A stretch of DNA of 64,000 nucleotides from Siphonodentalium dalli (lineage: Eukaryota; Mollusca; Scaphopoda; Gadilida; Siphonodentaliidae). The DNA lies in the NCBI GenBank assembly GCA_032622095.1, contig CP136068.1:48232443-48296442 (forward strand). Direction: 5' to 3'. Positions within the stretch are counted from its first letter, which is position 1. Every line of letters starts with the position of its first letter. The translations under genes and the position numbers were made by a program. Shown here one piece after another: positions 1-11,070 of the stretch. The notes below the pieces were generated by a model. It did no database searches. It worked only from the letters and a program-made list of their open reading frames with translations, and was not told the origin of the DNA.

Positions 1-1480
1 AATCGGTTATTCGAGGCCAGACCGCAGCTAATTTATACAAATCACGTAGTGTTGAATCATATATATATATTATCACTATTCAATGTATATAATGTAAATG
101 TATTGTATTAATTCACATGATACTGTTAATATTATTATACATGGCAACCTATCACTATGTGGGCGTCTTTTGCTGAATAAATCTATATGTCTATCTGTGG
201 CGCCGGCCGAGTGAGACCATAACACGGCACATTTATGCCGATATCACGGCATTACCATCAAATGTGCATCAATCACAGTAATTTTCTTATGTCTGACTGA
301 TGGCACTCTTTGAGATTCAGCACATTAATGCGCTATCAGTTGGTTCCTGTTCTTTGATACCCGTACCTAATACCATGGTGCCTACATCGCATATGACTGC
401 AGAATTAATTCTGGCCGCCATATATCACTATTTAACGCAAACTTATCTTATCGTGGTTTATTTACATGAGTATGCAACATGTACACACAGTTATACATGG
501 CTGTCTGCCGCACAAGGACAATCATGAACCATATTCTTGAAACAGATGCACAATGTGCATTATTGTTGGATGTACTCTTCCTCTGTGACTTACATGTTAA
601 GCTACTGTTGAATCATCGGGCTTTCCTCAACTGCATAGTAAGAGCACATGCCAATTTGCCCGCACTCATGCGTACACTTTCCATGCAGTGTATATGGATC
701 CGATTGACCTCCATCCCTGGTGAGACGAAGGTCATTAAATATATCTGTCGAAACAACGTATGGACCCATGATAAAACTTTTTGTTATACATGTTCTGCTC
801 GTTTGAATATTTGCCCTATATTCGAGCTCAAAGCGATGTGGCCAATTTATTGTCGGTGCCGACCGCATTGGGGGCTGCTGTGTCAGATGGTTGATATAAA
901 GGGATTTCTTTTACACACACGCATACAGAACCACTGCCGTCATAACCTTCATGAATTCGTTGAAATGTTTGATTATCAACATTTGAAAGAATAAAGAAAG
1001 CAATTCAAACAACAAAGAGGTGTTTGATTGTCAAATACACGTGTTGCGCTTCCTTTCGTCAGTACCTAAACATTCTGGTGATACTCATCTACAAACTGAA
1101 TTTACTTTGAAAAATTGAAAGCAAATAAAAAAAATTATCATAAAATATAGATTCAAGATCATAAAAATATACTTTAATTGTGACAATTCTCCCCCTGCAC
1201 TAGTGCACAAAATCAGTTAGTGATTGGTTAGTAAGTGTCATCCGTTCTTGAACTTTGCAATGAATTTACAACAAAATATAAAAAAAACAAGAACTAATTT
1301 TCCAAACTGAGTGTGTATATTATGCACACAAACCTGATATATTGGGTGCTACTATAATTGTTCATGTGGTAATGTCATCCACCCATGCGACCTACTGACA
1401 CCATCATGATATGGTCGAAGAGCTGAAACGACCCAATAAACCAAACCAATCTGTATTGGAAGTTCACGGTCATGTTGCTT
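1..1480. other. Non-coding stretch upstream of the lectin exon
   Basis: No gene is recognised here. There is a short TA microsatellite near 59-73. A stretch with AATAAA near 176-182, followed by low-complexity sequence, resembles the 3' end of a retroelement. Open frames at 479-994 (+) and 602-868 (-) show no recognisable domain. The first exon of the lectin gene, normally a signal peptide ending in phase 1, should lie upstream of 1492. I could not find a convincing one, so it may lie outside the window. Confidence 0.5.
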
Positions 1481-1491
1481 TTATGTTTCAG

Positions 1492-1713
1492 TTCAATGTC
1501 CTGTTTGGGAGGGATATTTGTCGGAGATTATTTCTGGAAAGATTTTCTGCTGGAAGTTCTACTCTCATAAGTCAAATCGCACTGAGGCGGAAAGCACGTG
1601 CACTCTTGGTGGCGGCCATCTCCTTTACGTGCCGGATAGCATTACGCATCAACTTATTGCGAGCCAACTCACAACTTTGAACGTGTTGCCCGCCTCACCA
1701 GATTGGCTTGATC
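1492..1713 (+). CDS. C-type lectin domain gene, first half of the CTLD (internal exon)
   Basis: Encodes the N-terminal half of a long-form C-type lectin-like domain of a probably secreted protein. The exon begins after a pyrimidine-rich acceptor ending in TTTCAG (to 1491) and stops at a consensus donor GTGAGTAT (1714 on). Visible features are the CPVW start with the first cysteine, a second cysteine in KIFCWKF, the helix-1 signature RTEAESTC, and GGHLLYVPD, which matches the usual 'GGxL' turn. The exon starts with two bases of a split codon and ends after one base of the next, and that phase fits the exon at 13688-13902 exactly. The half domain is about 73 residues, as expected. A preceding exon with the signal peptide is not identified. 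Known for the family: CTLDs bind sugars or other ligands, often in innate immunity. The function here is inferred only from the fold. Confidence 0.85.
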
Positions 1714-1887
1714 GTGAGTATACAGTACCACACCGGGTGACGTGGTCACGTTGTTGTGACCCACCACCCCAGTAATACAGGTTTGTTTCGTTAACGATCT
1801 CGGACAGCCACCCATCAGAAACAAGGCAATTGAGAATCCCAGTCTGTTCTCCCGAAAACCAACACATTATCTTCTTATAGAACTTGT

Positions 1888-2075
1888 TTTAGGAAGATAA
1901 TCTGCTTAGTATCTCCTCATTTTTAGTCGATAATGTGCTGACAATTTGAACATTTTAGTCACATTATCGACTCCCAATGAGGCGATTCTAAGTGGTGTAT
2001 GTGTGGTCAATGAGACAAATAACCCAACTCACAGCTGTGTATGTGTACGTTTTATCACATGTGTTTTCACTGTGG
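1888..2075. repeat. Dispersed repeat, copy 1 (pair with 60908-61070)
   Basis: About 180 bases inside the lectin intron share a long similarity with 60908-61070: the phrases TCTGCTTAG, TTTAGTCACATTATCGACTC, ATGAGGCGAT and ACAAATAA occur in the same order and strand in both. No coding content. The family is not recognised. Confidence 0.7.
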
Positions 2076-2079
2076 TCCG

Positions 2080-3820
2080 TGGTATACAACGAAATAACGG
2101 GTAAGAGTCCATAATCTGCTTATATCAGAATCAAATAATCACATTATGAACATAGTTCACATTATATGTCGAATATGTGCGTATTTCCACGAGGATATGT
2201 TTTTCAACCGCCCCCAAAGTTTGATGACAAACGGTGCACATAGTAGGATAAGACACAAATAGTCTATGGAATGTTTTAATCAGGTAATCTTGATGAAAAG
2301 CACCATAAATTACAGAAAATCACACAAAATATGATTAACTAAACTTGTCAAATAAAATTCAGTATCCATACCCATAGGTTTAATATCCGCAGTATATATG
2401 CGACAACGATGTGTATACAAATCATCGTGTTCTTTAACGTGGTGACCAAATTACTAAATGGTTGCCCAGTCCTGTATTCATAAGAGGTATATATACATTT
2501 TCCGTCTGCAGTATGTTCCATTAACCAGTAAGAAGTAACTCACTTTGTAAAAACCGCGTATTTATGGCGTATTTAACCCGCACACACCCCACCGCACAGA
2601 CCGTATATATGTTCCTGCTTATCGTCATTGTAGTATACACGAGACACTTGTATACTACCCTTGTGCATAGAGCAGACACGTATATAGGGACGGTGCATAA
2701 TGGCAGTCATGTTTGGAGGGGGTTTGGTAGTGGAACGCATTACAAACCAAGGTGGCAGAAACAGTAATCCCGAAATTAAATGTTATCATCTCAAACCTTG
2801 TTTTGTAATAATTATCATGTTACATGTATGGTCACTCATTCAGTTTTTCATTATATCGGAAGGTCCATCTACCCAATGATGAACATCATACACAAATATA
2901 GGAAAGCTGTTTATCTTCAATACCCATACCATGTAATTAAAGCACCAGAATAATTAATGAGCTGTTTGGCATCGCAGCGACAAATGATCATTAAAAGCAA
3001 CAAAAAGAACTGATGTAAAATCTGATATTTTTCAAGTGCATTTTTTCCCCTCGTATGAAGCGGGACCCACCCCATGATATCGTGTTATAAAAGAACAATT
3101 ATTGGGTAGATATTGAAACTAGGAGTCCCAATATCTTGATTAATGCTCTATATTGGTCCAGTATATAAGCCTGTATATCTAAAATTTTAGTTGTCATAGC
3201 GTATCTTTAAAGTTGGATTTGGAAAGAATGTACATGACAAATCTGCTATCAGCCCTCAGAATCACCAACCCGGACCTTATATTCTGGAGTTTGTTCCTGC
3301 CCCTTATATGAGTGAACGTTAGCTATCATCTTGGTGAGCTACATCGATGCGGTTGAGACAAAAAGTACCGTCATTTCCCTTGTGTCACCTCATTTACATT
3401 TGGCATGTCTATATTCCGTAGTATAATGTATAACATTGTACAAGCTGTTTGTGTTTGATAGTGTTTTAGCTCGGATTGCCAGTGGCTTCAAAGCACTGTG
3501 CATGGAGTTATGGATCTGCAATGGTGTGTAAGTTCTGTACTGTGCTGACAGCCTATACTGCCGATTAAGCACAAAACAGGAGAAAACACTTACCAACTTT
3601 TTGAAAGAAATATATTTGTTTAACCTCTTTGTTTATTTATTTAATTGTCATTTCTTAATTTATTTACCATTTATCGGTATGCTTATATGACTCATCAGCG
3701 TAGCAAGTCAGTCAATCCTCAAGGACCTCATCCATTACCTTGGCGACGATTCGATATGAACAGATATTCCACATGGTAATTCGAAAGACAGCCGATCAAC
3801 ATTCAAAAGAACTGCCCCTT
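2080..3820. other. Lectin intron sequence without a recognised gene
   Basis: AT-rich intronic DNA. The stretch 2575-2715, with CCCCACCGCAC and TATATAGGGACGG, weakly resembles the outer right arm of the large foldback element (60210-60350) and may be an old fragment of it. The short open frames carry no recognisable domain. Confidence 0.5.
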
Positions 3821-3829
3821 CTACGTTGG

Positions 3830-5046
3830 CTTCGATCAGAAACACCGTAACGTCATCTGAAAGGAATCCTCAAACGATCTGCCAACAGTTAGTTACAGTA
3901 CCATAACAACTAGATCACAATGGGGTCCTAGAATGGTCACAGGAGGTCAATGATTTGTTGGAAATTGATCAGGAATCACACGGTTTCGTGCTCGGCTACG
4001 ACACGAACTTCAATGTAGGTGACTTATGTGTCTCCTCGTTAATAATAAGAAACATTACATTCGAGGGCTCACCTGTTTTTCCTTTAGCATTCTTGATACA
4101 TGAGCGCAAATATAAAAAAGCACACACTCGGCTATTTTAAATGGTTAAAGACAAATTTCCAAACAATTTCAAATACCAAATGTAATATTCCCATCGTCTT
4201 CGATAGGGAAGACAGCTTCTCAAGTGCTGTTCAAGCCGTGTTCCCACAAATGCCGGTGTTCTTTTGTTGGAACCACATCAAAAGAGATCTGCATCGTTAT
4301 CTCCATACGGAACTAAAAGCTGGCTTGTATGAAATAGCCGCTTATAAACAGGACGTGGTCGCCATGATGAAGGCTTCATCCGAGGCTGAATTCGACGATA
4401 AGTACGAACAACAGACCGCGAATTGAACAGAGGCTGTGAAAGCCTACTTCGATAAACGTCTGAAGAGCGACATAAAAAAGGCGCTGGTGCCTAGTTGCTC
4501 CGCCCACACAAACTCTATAATCCACTTTCTGGGTTAACAAATAATCAATCAGATTATTTTAATGTGATTCTAAAGCAGTTACAGGGCTGGAAAGAAGTCC
4601 CTATTGATGCTATTGTCATTTCTCTGTACTTCTTAATGAAATTTTATTTGTATGAGTATCAGAGGAGCCGACTCGGAGTCGGAAACGTGGTCCTCCGAGA
4701 AATATATGCGTTCGCCAAATATCAGTCCGGCGAATGCATAATACCACAAGGGATCACTCATTGGCAATACATAGTCAATGATACCAGAGGGGCGGCTCTT
4801 GGTGGGAAATGCCACCTGTGACGCCCTTAACACTGAAACTGAGCCCGATATTAGCTAAGAACAACCGAGATTCACCAGTCAGAAGTCCCTTGCAATTGAA
4901 GCGATGTTCCCGATCAACGAGTTTTCTGCGTTGTCGGTAACAGGGGAGACAACTACTGCGTACAGCTTTTCCCCAAAGAGAAATGTGGATGTCCTTCCAC
5001 ATCAACTTGTTATCACATCATCGCTTCCATATCATCTTTTATGTGA
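3830..5046 (+). pseudogene. Decayed MULE-type transposase with SWIM zinc finger
   Basis: Remains of a Mutator-like (MULE) DNA-transposon transposase spread over three frames. From about 3955: YDTNFNVGD, then FEGSPVFPLAFLIHERKY, then after a frame change near 4130 NIPIVFDRED, AVQAVFPQ and FFCWNHIKRDL. These match the family order of a first catalytic Asp, a second Asp in the 'sDre' motif and the 'CxxHi' helix. Further on, 4537-4700 carries TNNQSDYFN, the conserved block after the catalytic core, and 4975-5046 in another frame carries KCGCPSTSTCYHII, a SWIM-type zinc finger (CxCx(n)CxH) ending in TGA. Stops and shifts lie near 4130, 4424, 4530 and 4820, so no functional protein is made. It lies in the lectin intron on the same strand. 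No terminal inverted repeats were found by eye. Confidence 0.75.
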
Positions 5047-5439
5047 GCAATGTGTTGTGTATTTATGTCGACAATATGTCACTATCACAAAGGATTGTTG
5101 ATATAGTGACGAGCTCATGCATGTCCGCGTAGGGTTTCTGCACTGTTTCAAAACTGAGCATACGACATATCACCTTTATCGCTCACTCAAACGTCAGAAA
5201 CGTGTCAAGGTGAGAACAACTCAAGTTTGGTCCTGATAAAGATTGCTTACCAGCAAATTAAAAAAAAAATTACTCACTGGAAATGTATTGTTCACCATCT
5301 AAATATCGTTCGTTCGTTCCATAGCCGGATTTTAATGTCATATTGGATAATTATACCCGTCAAGAAAAGGTAAGCCACAATTTATTTGCGATACCAAAAT
5401 CCTCACTGCAAGGTTCTGTGTAAATGATATAATGGCACG

Positions 5440-6950
5440 GTTTTTATATGCTTTATTCTCTGATCCAAGATATAATAAATTTTAAAGACAATAATATACT
5501 GACTAAATTCCAATCTGGCTTTGTTCCTGGAGATGGCATTATTACCAATTGATAGACATTGATGCAGAGGTTCAACGTGCACTGAATGATAGGAAAAAGA
5601 TGACGTTTGTTTTCTGTGATATTAGCAAGGCATTCGACAGAGTATGACACAAAGGGTTACTCTTTAAAATGTACAATATTGGTATTAGGGGTAAACTTTT
5701 GTCTTGGTTCCAAAACTATTTGACAGGTAGGACACAATCGACGGTGATAAATGGTCAGACATCTAAAACACAACTGGTACATGCTGGAGTACTCCAGGGG
5801 TCAGTATTAGGGCCCCTGCTATTTCTGGTCTATATCAACGATATAGAGACTTATGTAAAATAGGTAAATGGGCTGATAAATGGCAGGTCGGATTTAGTCC
5901 ACCGAAAACAGAAACTCTAACGATTAGTAGATTTGATGAACTAGCCTCGTATTTCCCTTTATATCTTAATGGTCAAAACATAAAGGAAGTTGACAATCAT
6001 AAACATTTAGGACTAAATGTTCACAAATCAGGAACATGGAATTTTCATATTGATACAATATTAGAAAATATTAGTCCTATGATAAACTGTCTGAGAAGTC
6101 AAAAATATAGAATAAATAGAAAAGCACTAGACACCCTTTACAAATCTTATATTTTGCTATTGTTCGACTATGCTGATGTTATATGGGATAACTGTTCCTT
6201 AGATAAGGCAGAGCGTCTTGAACATTTACAACTAGACGTGTTGATGTCCATCAGTGGTGTGATCAGGGGGACAAGTCATACTTTACTTTACAAGGAAACG
6301 GGGTATATATCACTAGCTGATAGAAGGTCCAGAAGGAAAGTGGTCACGATTCATAAGGCAGTCCACAAAATGGCTCCCAACTATATTTCCCTTCAAATTC
6401 CAAGACGGGTATAGATATTAGCGACTACGAAATGAGAACAGCAACTAATTTGAGCTATGTATACTCTCAAAATCCGATTAAAAGTTTCTTGAACTCATTC
6501 TTTCAATCAGGTCCTAGATTATGGAACTGTTTAGATGAGGAACTGAAGATATCAAAATCAATTTCGTTGTTGAAATACACTCTGAAACGGGGTGATCCAA
6601 TTATTCCAGTTTACTTTTATGAAGGAAAACGAGAGACACAGATAGTACATGCGAGAATGTGCCTTGGTTGCAGTGATTTAAAAGCACATAAGTTTGAGCG
6701 ATTCCTGACTGATGATCCAAAATGTATTTGTGGGAATATATATGAAGATACAGAACATTATTTTATGTACTGTCCGCTATATGTACTGGAGCGATTCGAA
6801 CTCTTTAATGCATTGGGATTATTGGAAGTTGATATCAAAACTCATATATTACTTTATGGAGATAATCGCTTGAGTACCAATATAAATTCAGAAATTGTAA
6901 AAGCAGTTCATATCTATGTTGAAGCAACATCCAGATTCAAAAAAGCATAA
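5440..6950 (+). pseudogene. Non-LTR retrotransposon (LINE) RT fragment, catalytic box deleted
   Basis: Fragment of a LINE ORF2. It shows KFQSGFVPGD, FCDISKAFDRV, LQGSVLGPLLFLVYINDI, then jumps to GKWADKW and continues through the thumb (NHKHLGL, FDYADVIWDN, VIRGT) to a C-terminal zinc knuckle CICGNIYEDTEHYFMYCP near 6720-6775. The stop is at about 6950. The FADD/YADD catalytic motif that should lie between YINDI and WADKW is absent, and a stop interrupts the frame near 5860, which points to an internal deletion of roughly 30-40 codons. Other damage includes TGG changed to TGA within 'DRVWH' near 5645, a frame break near 5560 and a stop near 6412. The 5' part, including the endonuclease, is missing. 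It cannot be autonomous. Confidence 0.85.
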
Positions 6951-7352
6951 CTATTGCGTTTCATATTAAGAAATTGATATATGTACGAATTGAACTTTTA
7001 ATCTTTCATTTTATTTTTGGTGAGGGACGCAATTAGCTAATGTTATATAAAGCATAATCCTATATACATTTTCTAGTGTCAAAAACACATATTTGGCCAA
7101 TTACCCAAACCGATGCACATATAGCCTCAAATCGATTAAAACTTAGAAAATTATTGAATAGCTAGCTTAATACCCCAAGGACTCCTGAATCAACTGTACA
7201 ATATCACCATATGCACATAATTTTGTTTTACTTTTTGGTTTGTTCATCACGTGAATCTTTTTGTAATTTATATTCTGTTGAGTCGGACTTATATATGTCT
7301 TCGGACTTGTTGTCTGGCTCATTGCATATTTTACTCGCAATAAACCTATGAC

Positions 7353-7441
7353 AGTTCGTAACCGCCCAGCCATGTTCGTACCCGCCAGTCATGTTCGTAA
7401 CCGCCCAGCCCTGAGGTTCGTAACCGCCCAGCTGGGCGGTT
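7353..7441. repeat. Four short GTTCGTAACCGCCCAGC repeats ending in a perfect 20-bp palindrome
   Basis: The phrase GTTCGTA(A)CCGCC(CA)G starts at 7353, 7374, 7393 and 7416, so the spacing is 19-23 bases. The last copy runs into AACCGCCCAGCTGGGCGGTT at 7422-7441, which is its own reverse complement. Related CCCAGCTGGG palindromes lie at 10642-10653 and 11043-11056, on the other side of the LINE at 7640-10500. Confidence 0.8.
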
Positions 7442-7639
7442 CAGTGGGAGTTAGAACATCGTTTACAGACTGGTTCTAATTGATCCAAAGGAACAAAATC
7501 TTAGCGTTTACAAAACAATATGTGGTTATTTGTTATTTTTGAACACACGGATGCACTAGAGTTGGTGTGAAAAAGAAGAAATCGTTAAAAAACGTTGATC
7601 ATAATATTTCGTGAGCCCGGTTCAACGAACGCTATTGAT

Positions 7640-8163
7640 TTTAACAATATTTATTAGCCCCAATATTACATTTATGATGAACAACATTTAGATGATGGAA
7701 ACATGAGTAGAATAGAAAAGGGGAAGAGGATTTAGCAGCAAGCAGATATGTGCTTTTGTTGAGCTATCTCCTCAGACAAGTAGAAAAATTGTAGAAATCA
7801 AGGAAGATCGAGCGAATGGCAAGTGGTCGAGTTAGAGAAACAATAGGTTTAAGAAGTGATGGTATATTAATATTATGATGTACAGACGAGTTTACAATAA
7901 GTGTTGAAATGATAAATAAGCTTATGTGGATAATAATGAGAGGGGTGTATTCACAAGGAATACGAGACAGAGATAGGTGAAGCGATAGAAATAAAGAGCT
8001 TGTATGTGAAAGAAGAAAAGTCGGTACCACTGTTATGAACATTTTTAGACTAACTTGTGGAAAGAATTATTTTGAAAATGAATTGTTTTGAAAATAAATG
8101 TGGAAACTAAATATGGAAACTAAATATGAAAACTAAATATGAAAACTCCATGGGTTATCGTTG
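7640..8163 (-). other. 3' untranslated region of the minus-strand LINE
   Basis: Between the ORF stop (8164) and about 7640 no domain is seen; the open frame at 7764-8042 (-) is hydrophobic low-complexity sequence. On the minus strand an AATAAA-like signal lies near 7653-7658, where the element appears to end. The region includes a 13-bp tandem repeat next to the stop codon. Confidence 0.55.
8098..8149. repeat. 13-bp tandem repeat, 4 copies
   Basis: Units ATGTGGAAACTAA, ATATGGAAACTAA, ATATGAAAACTAA and ATATGAAAACTCC lie head to tail, immediately 3' of the LINE stop codon on the minus strand. Confidence 0.9.
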
Positions 8164-10500
8164 CTATGCCGTTGAATTGTTAGTGTATTGTTTGAAACGT
8201 CCGCTTTTTTGAATGAAGTATTGCGTAGCTCGGAATATTTCATTATTTATTTCAGATGATAGCAATGGTATGCCTTTGAGTAAGATCTTGGTAGTTAAGA
8301 AAGTCGGGTCAATATTTGAGAATGAGTCAGACCTGAGTTGAGTATATCTTTGACAGAATAATAGAAAGTGTTCAGCGCTTTCTACATCCCCGCATACACA
8401 TTTGTCACAATCGCGTAAATGGTTTTCACGAAGGTCACGATTTAGATTACTACACTTGAGTCTTAAACGGGCATGCAATATTTGGGTTTCGCGATTTAAA
8501 CAATAATCAAAATGTTGGACTTTCAATGAATTTCTCCGTTTTTCTATATCTAGTCGTGACTTGAATATCTCTAAAGACTTTGCGCTTTTAGTTTCGGGTG
8601 TTAACTCATTCCACAGGCGAGTAGCAGATGGAAGGAAGGTGTTCATATATGTCGAGTTATCAGCTTGCGGAGGTCTTAAGTCGTTTCTCCTAAAATTATA
8701 TCTCTGGGAACCCGGGGTATCGGTGTTGATCATGTTGTATAAATAGGATGGTGATGATCTAACAAACATTTTATAAAACTGATGTAGTTTAAAAAAATTT
8801 CTCCTTTTTGCTAATGTTTCCCACCCAAGTTCAGATAGAAGGTCGCTATTGTTAGTGCTACGCGTGGCTCCTGAAACGATCCTTGCTGCTTCAAATTGAA
8901 GTTTTTCAAGTCGTGTGCTCATTTCACATGTACAATTGTCCCATACTGGTGCAGCATATTCTATGATTGGACGAATGTAAGAGAAATATATTTTTTGAAG
9001 GGTTTTTCTATTCAGCGAAAATCTATGCATTCGCATTATGTTAATTTTCTTCCAAGCTCTATCAGTAATATCATCTATGTGGTCACCCCATTTCGCTTGA
9101 TTGTCAAATGTTAATCCTAAGTGTTTATGCGAGCTAACTTCTGTGATAATAGAATTGGACATCTGAAGTGGTGGGTGGGCTATGGGTGTTCGCTTTCTGG
9201 AGATGAGAAGATATTCAGTTTTTTTAGGATTAAAAGTAACAAGCCACTGATGTGCCCAATTAGCTAGTCTCGCGATATCCATATTCATCAGATCTGCTGC
9301 TCTGTCTGGATCTTCTATAGTAAGAAACATGGATGTATCGTCAGCAAAAAGTCGAATGTGACAAGTAACATTTTCAGAGATATCGTTTATATAAACTATA
9401 AATAGTAAAGGTCCAAGTATAGATCCTTGGGGAATACCTGCTTGTACGGGTTTCCAATCTGAGTTTTCATTGTCAATTATTACTCGTTGTTGGCGTTGAC
9501 TTAGATAACTTTCGATCAAGTGAAGTAATTTACCAGTGATACCAATACGTTCAAGTTTGTACAATAAACCTGTGTGCCATACTTTATCAAACGCTTTGCT
9601 AACGTCACAGAAGACAGATCTTATTTCTTTACCTTGGTCCAATGAGTCTGCAATGTAATCGTAGATATCGGTGAGTTGAAAGACAGTGGAATCACCACGG
9701 ACAAATCCTGACTGTAAATTTGATACTAGTCCATTAAGTGTTAAAAAGTCCCAAATTTTTGTATATATACATTTCTCAAACACCTTTGATATACAGCTGA
9801 GCAGTGATACAGGCCTATAGTTAGACATTTTACTCCTGTCTTCTTTTTTATGAATTGGCACAACATTTGACCGTTTCCATTCTAGAGGGTAATAGGATTC
9901 GTTGATATAGCGGTTGAATATATTAGTGAGGGGATAACATAATGAGTCAGCACACTGTTTTAATATTTTGGGATGTACTTGGTCTGGCCCTGAAGCTTTC
10001 GTCGGGTTGACCGATTTGAGGGCCTCTCGCAGATCATCAGCGGTTAATTTTATTTCAGAAAGAGTTTGTCTCCATGTGTCAAAATATCTGGGGGGAAGAG
10101 TAGCACCATCATCATTTACAGATGTTATGCTACAGAAATAGTCATTAAAGCAGGTTGCTTTGTCATGGGGAGATACGTATATATTTGTTCCATCAGTTAT
10201 CGGCGGGATACTTTGTGCCCTCGGGGAAAACAATAATCTTTGAAGTGTTTTCCACCACGTCGAAGCGTCACATGCGTTATCATTTAGTTTCTTTTCTAAT
10301 TTTGAATTATGTTCTCTTTTTTATTTCCTGATCACTGATATGACCTCATTTCGCTTTGTCCTATAGTTCGCCCAGTCGAGAGGAGAGTCAATTCGTTTTG
10401 CTTTATTATGAAGCCTTCTGCGCTCACGAATTAATTTGCGGATGTTGCATGTCAACCACGGGGGACACCCTTTACGAATAGTTGCGCTATTCAAAATCAT
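8164..10500 (-). pseudogene. LINE ORF2 reverse transcriptase, 5' truncated, one nonsense codon
   Basis: The longest open frame in the window (689 codons at 8164-10233) encodes a non-LTR reverse transcriptase. In order: KASGPDQVHPKILK (about residue 79-92), NYRPVSLLS (139), LQSGFVRG, FCDVSKAFDKVWH (208-220), AGIPQGSILGPLLFIVYINDI (265-285), the catalytic FADD (296-299), WLVTFNPKKTEYL, HKHLGLTF, the thumb with VWDN and ARIVSGATRS, and a C-terminal knuckle KCVCGDVESAEHFLLFC. There is no RNase H domain, as in CR1/Jockey-like groups. The frame continues upstream to about 10500 (PPWLTCNIRKLIRERRRLH, WWKTLQRLLFSPRAQ), broken by a single TAA read from 10321-10323. The endonuclease is absent, so the copy is 5' truncated, as is typical of LINE insertions. 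It sits in antisense in the lectin intron. Confidence 0.92.
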
Positions 10501-10539
10501 CTAAATACTCGTTTCAAATGATTTAAATTTTAATAACAC

Positions 10540-11070
10540 GTTGGTGTGTGCAACAAAATATGATCATTTGTTATGTTTGTACTCCAGGGCGCACCAGAAT
10601 AGAAATTTGCAAAAATTTGCGAAGAAAATATTTATCGAAAGTGCCCAGCTGGGCGGTTCCACGTTATTCGATATATATCGTCTCAAAAGCCCTTTAATAT
10701 GTATGTTAAAAAATGGTCACTTGTTGTTTTACAACATGGAAACATCTTTGTATTGATGCATAGAATTAGAAATTAGCGAAAATTGGGCGAAAACTGAGTG
10801 AAAATTAGCGAAAATTTACTTCGGTCACCCGTCGATGCTTCCTACTGTTATATTCGCTCCGAAAGCTTTCTGATGGCAAGTTTTCGGGATATTCGCAAAG
10901 AAATATATATATAATTGTCGAAAAGTAATAGTCAATCACTGTTGCGTCCAAAATCCAATATCCTTGGATTTGGAGTTTACTCTACATGTAATACCGCCCA
11001 GTCGGGCCGGCCAGCTGGGCTAATATAATATTTTTTCAAAATGGCCCAGCTGGGCCGCCCCGCTGGGCTT
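10540..11070. repeat. Region with CCCAGCTGGG palindromes
   Basis: GCCCAGCTGGGC at 10642-10653 and GGCCCAGCTGGGCC at 11043-11056 are perfect palindromes, and a degenerate one lies at 10992-11020 in unusually GC-rich local sequence. The flanks share the phrase AAAATATGATCATTTGTTAT or variants near 7515 and 10550, suggesting that both sides of the LINE belong to one older repeat. Confidence 0.6.

Noticed and set aside
602-868. Minus-strand frame with CTHECGQIGMCSYYAVEESP that faintly recalls a PAN/apple core
   Set aside because: The remaining cysteines and the domain context are missing and no splice sites frame it. Too weak to call.
479-994. 171-codon open frame (+)
   Set aside because: No recognisable domain, no plausible signal peptide and no splice link to the lectin exon. 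Probably chance.
7764-8042. 92-codon hydrophobic frame (-)
   Set aside because: It lies in the LINE 3' UTR and is low-complexity Leu/Ile/Ser sequence.
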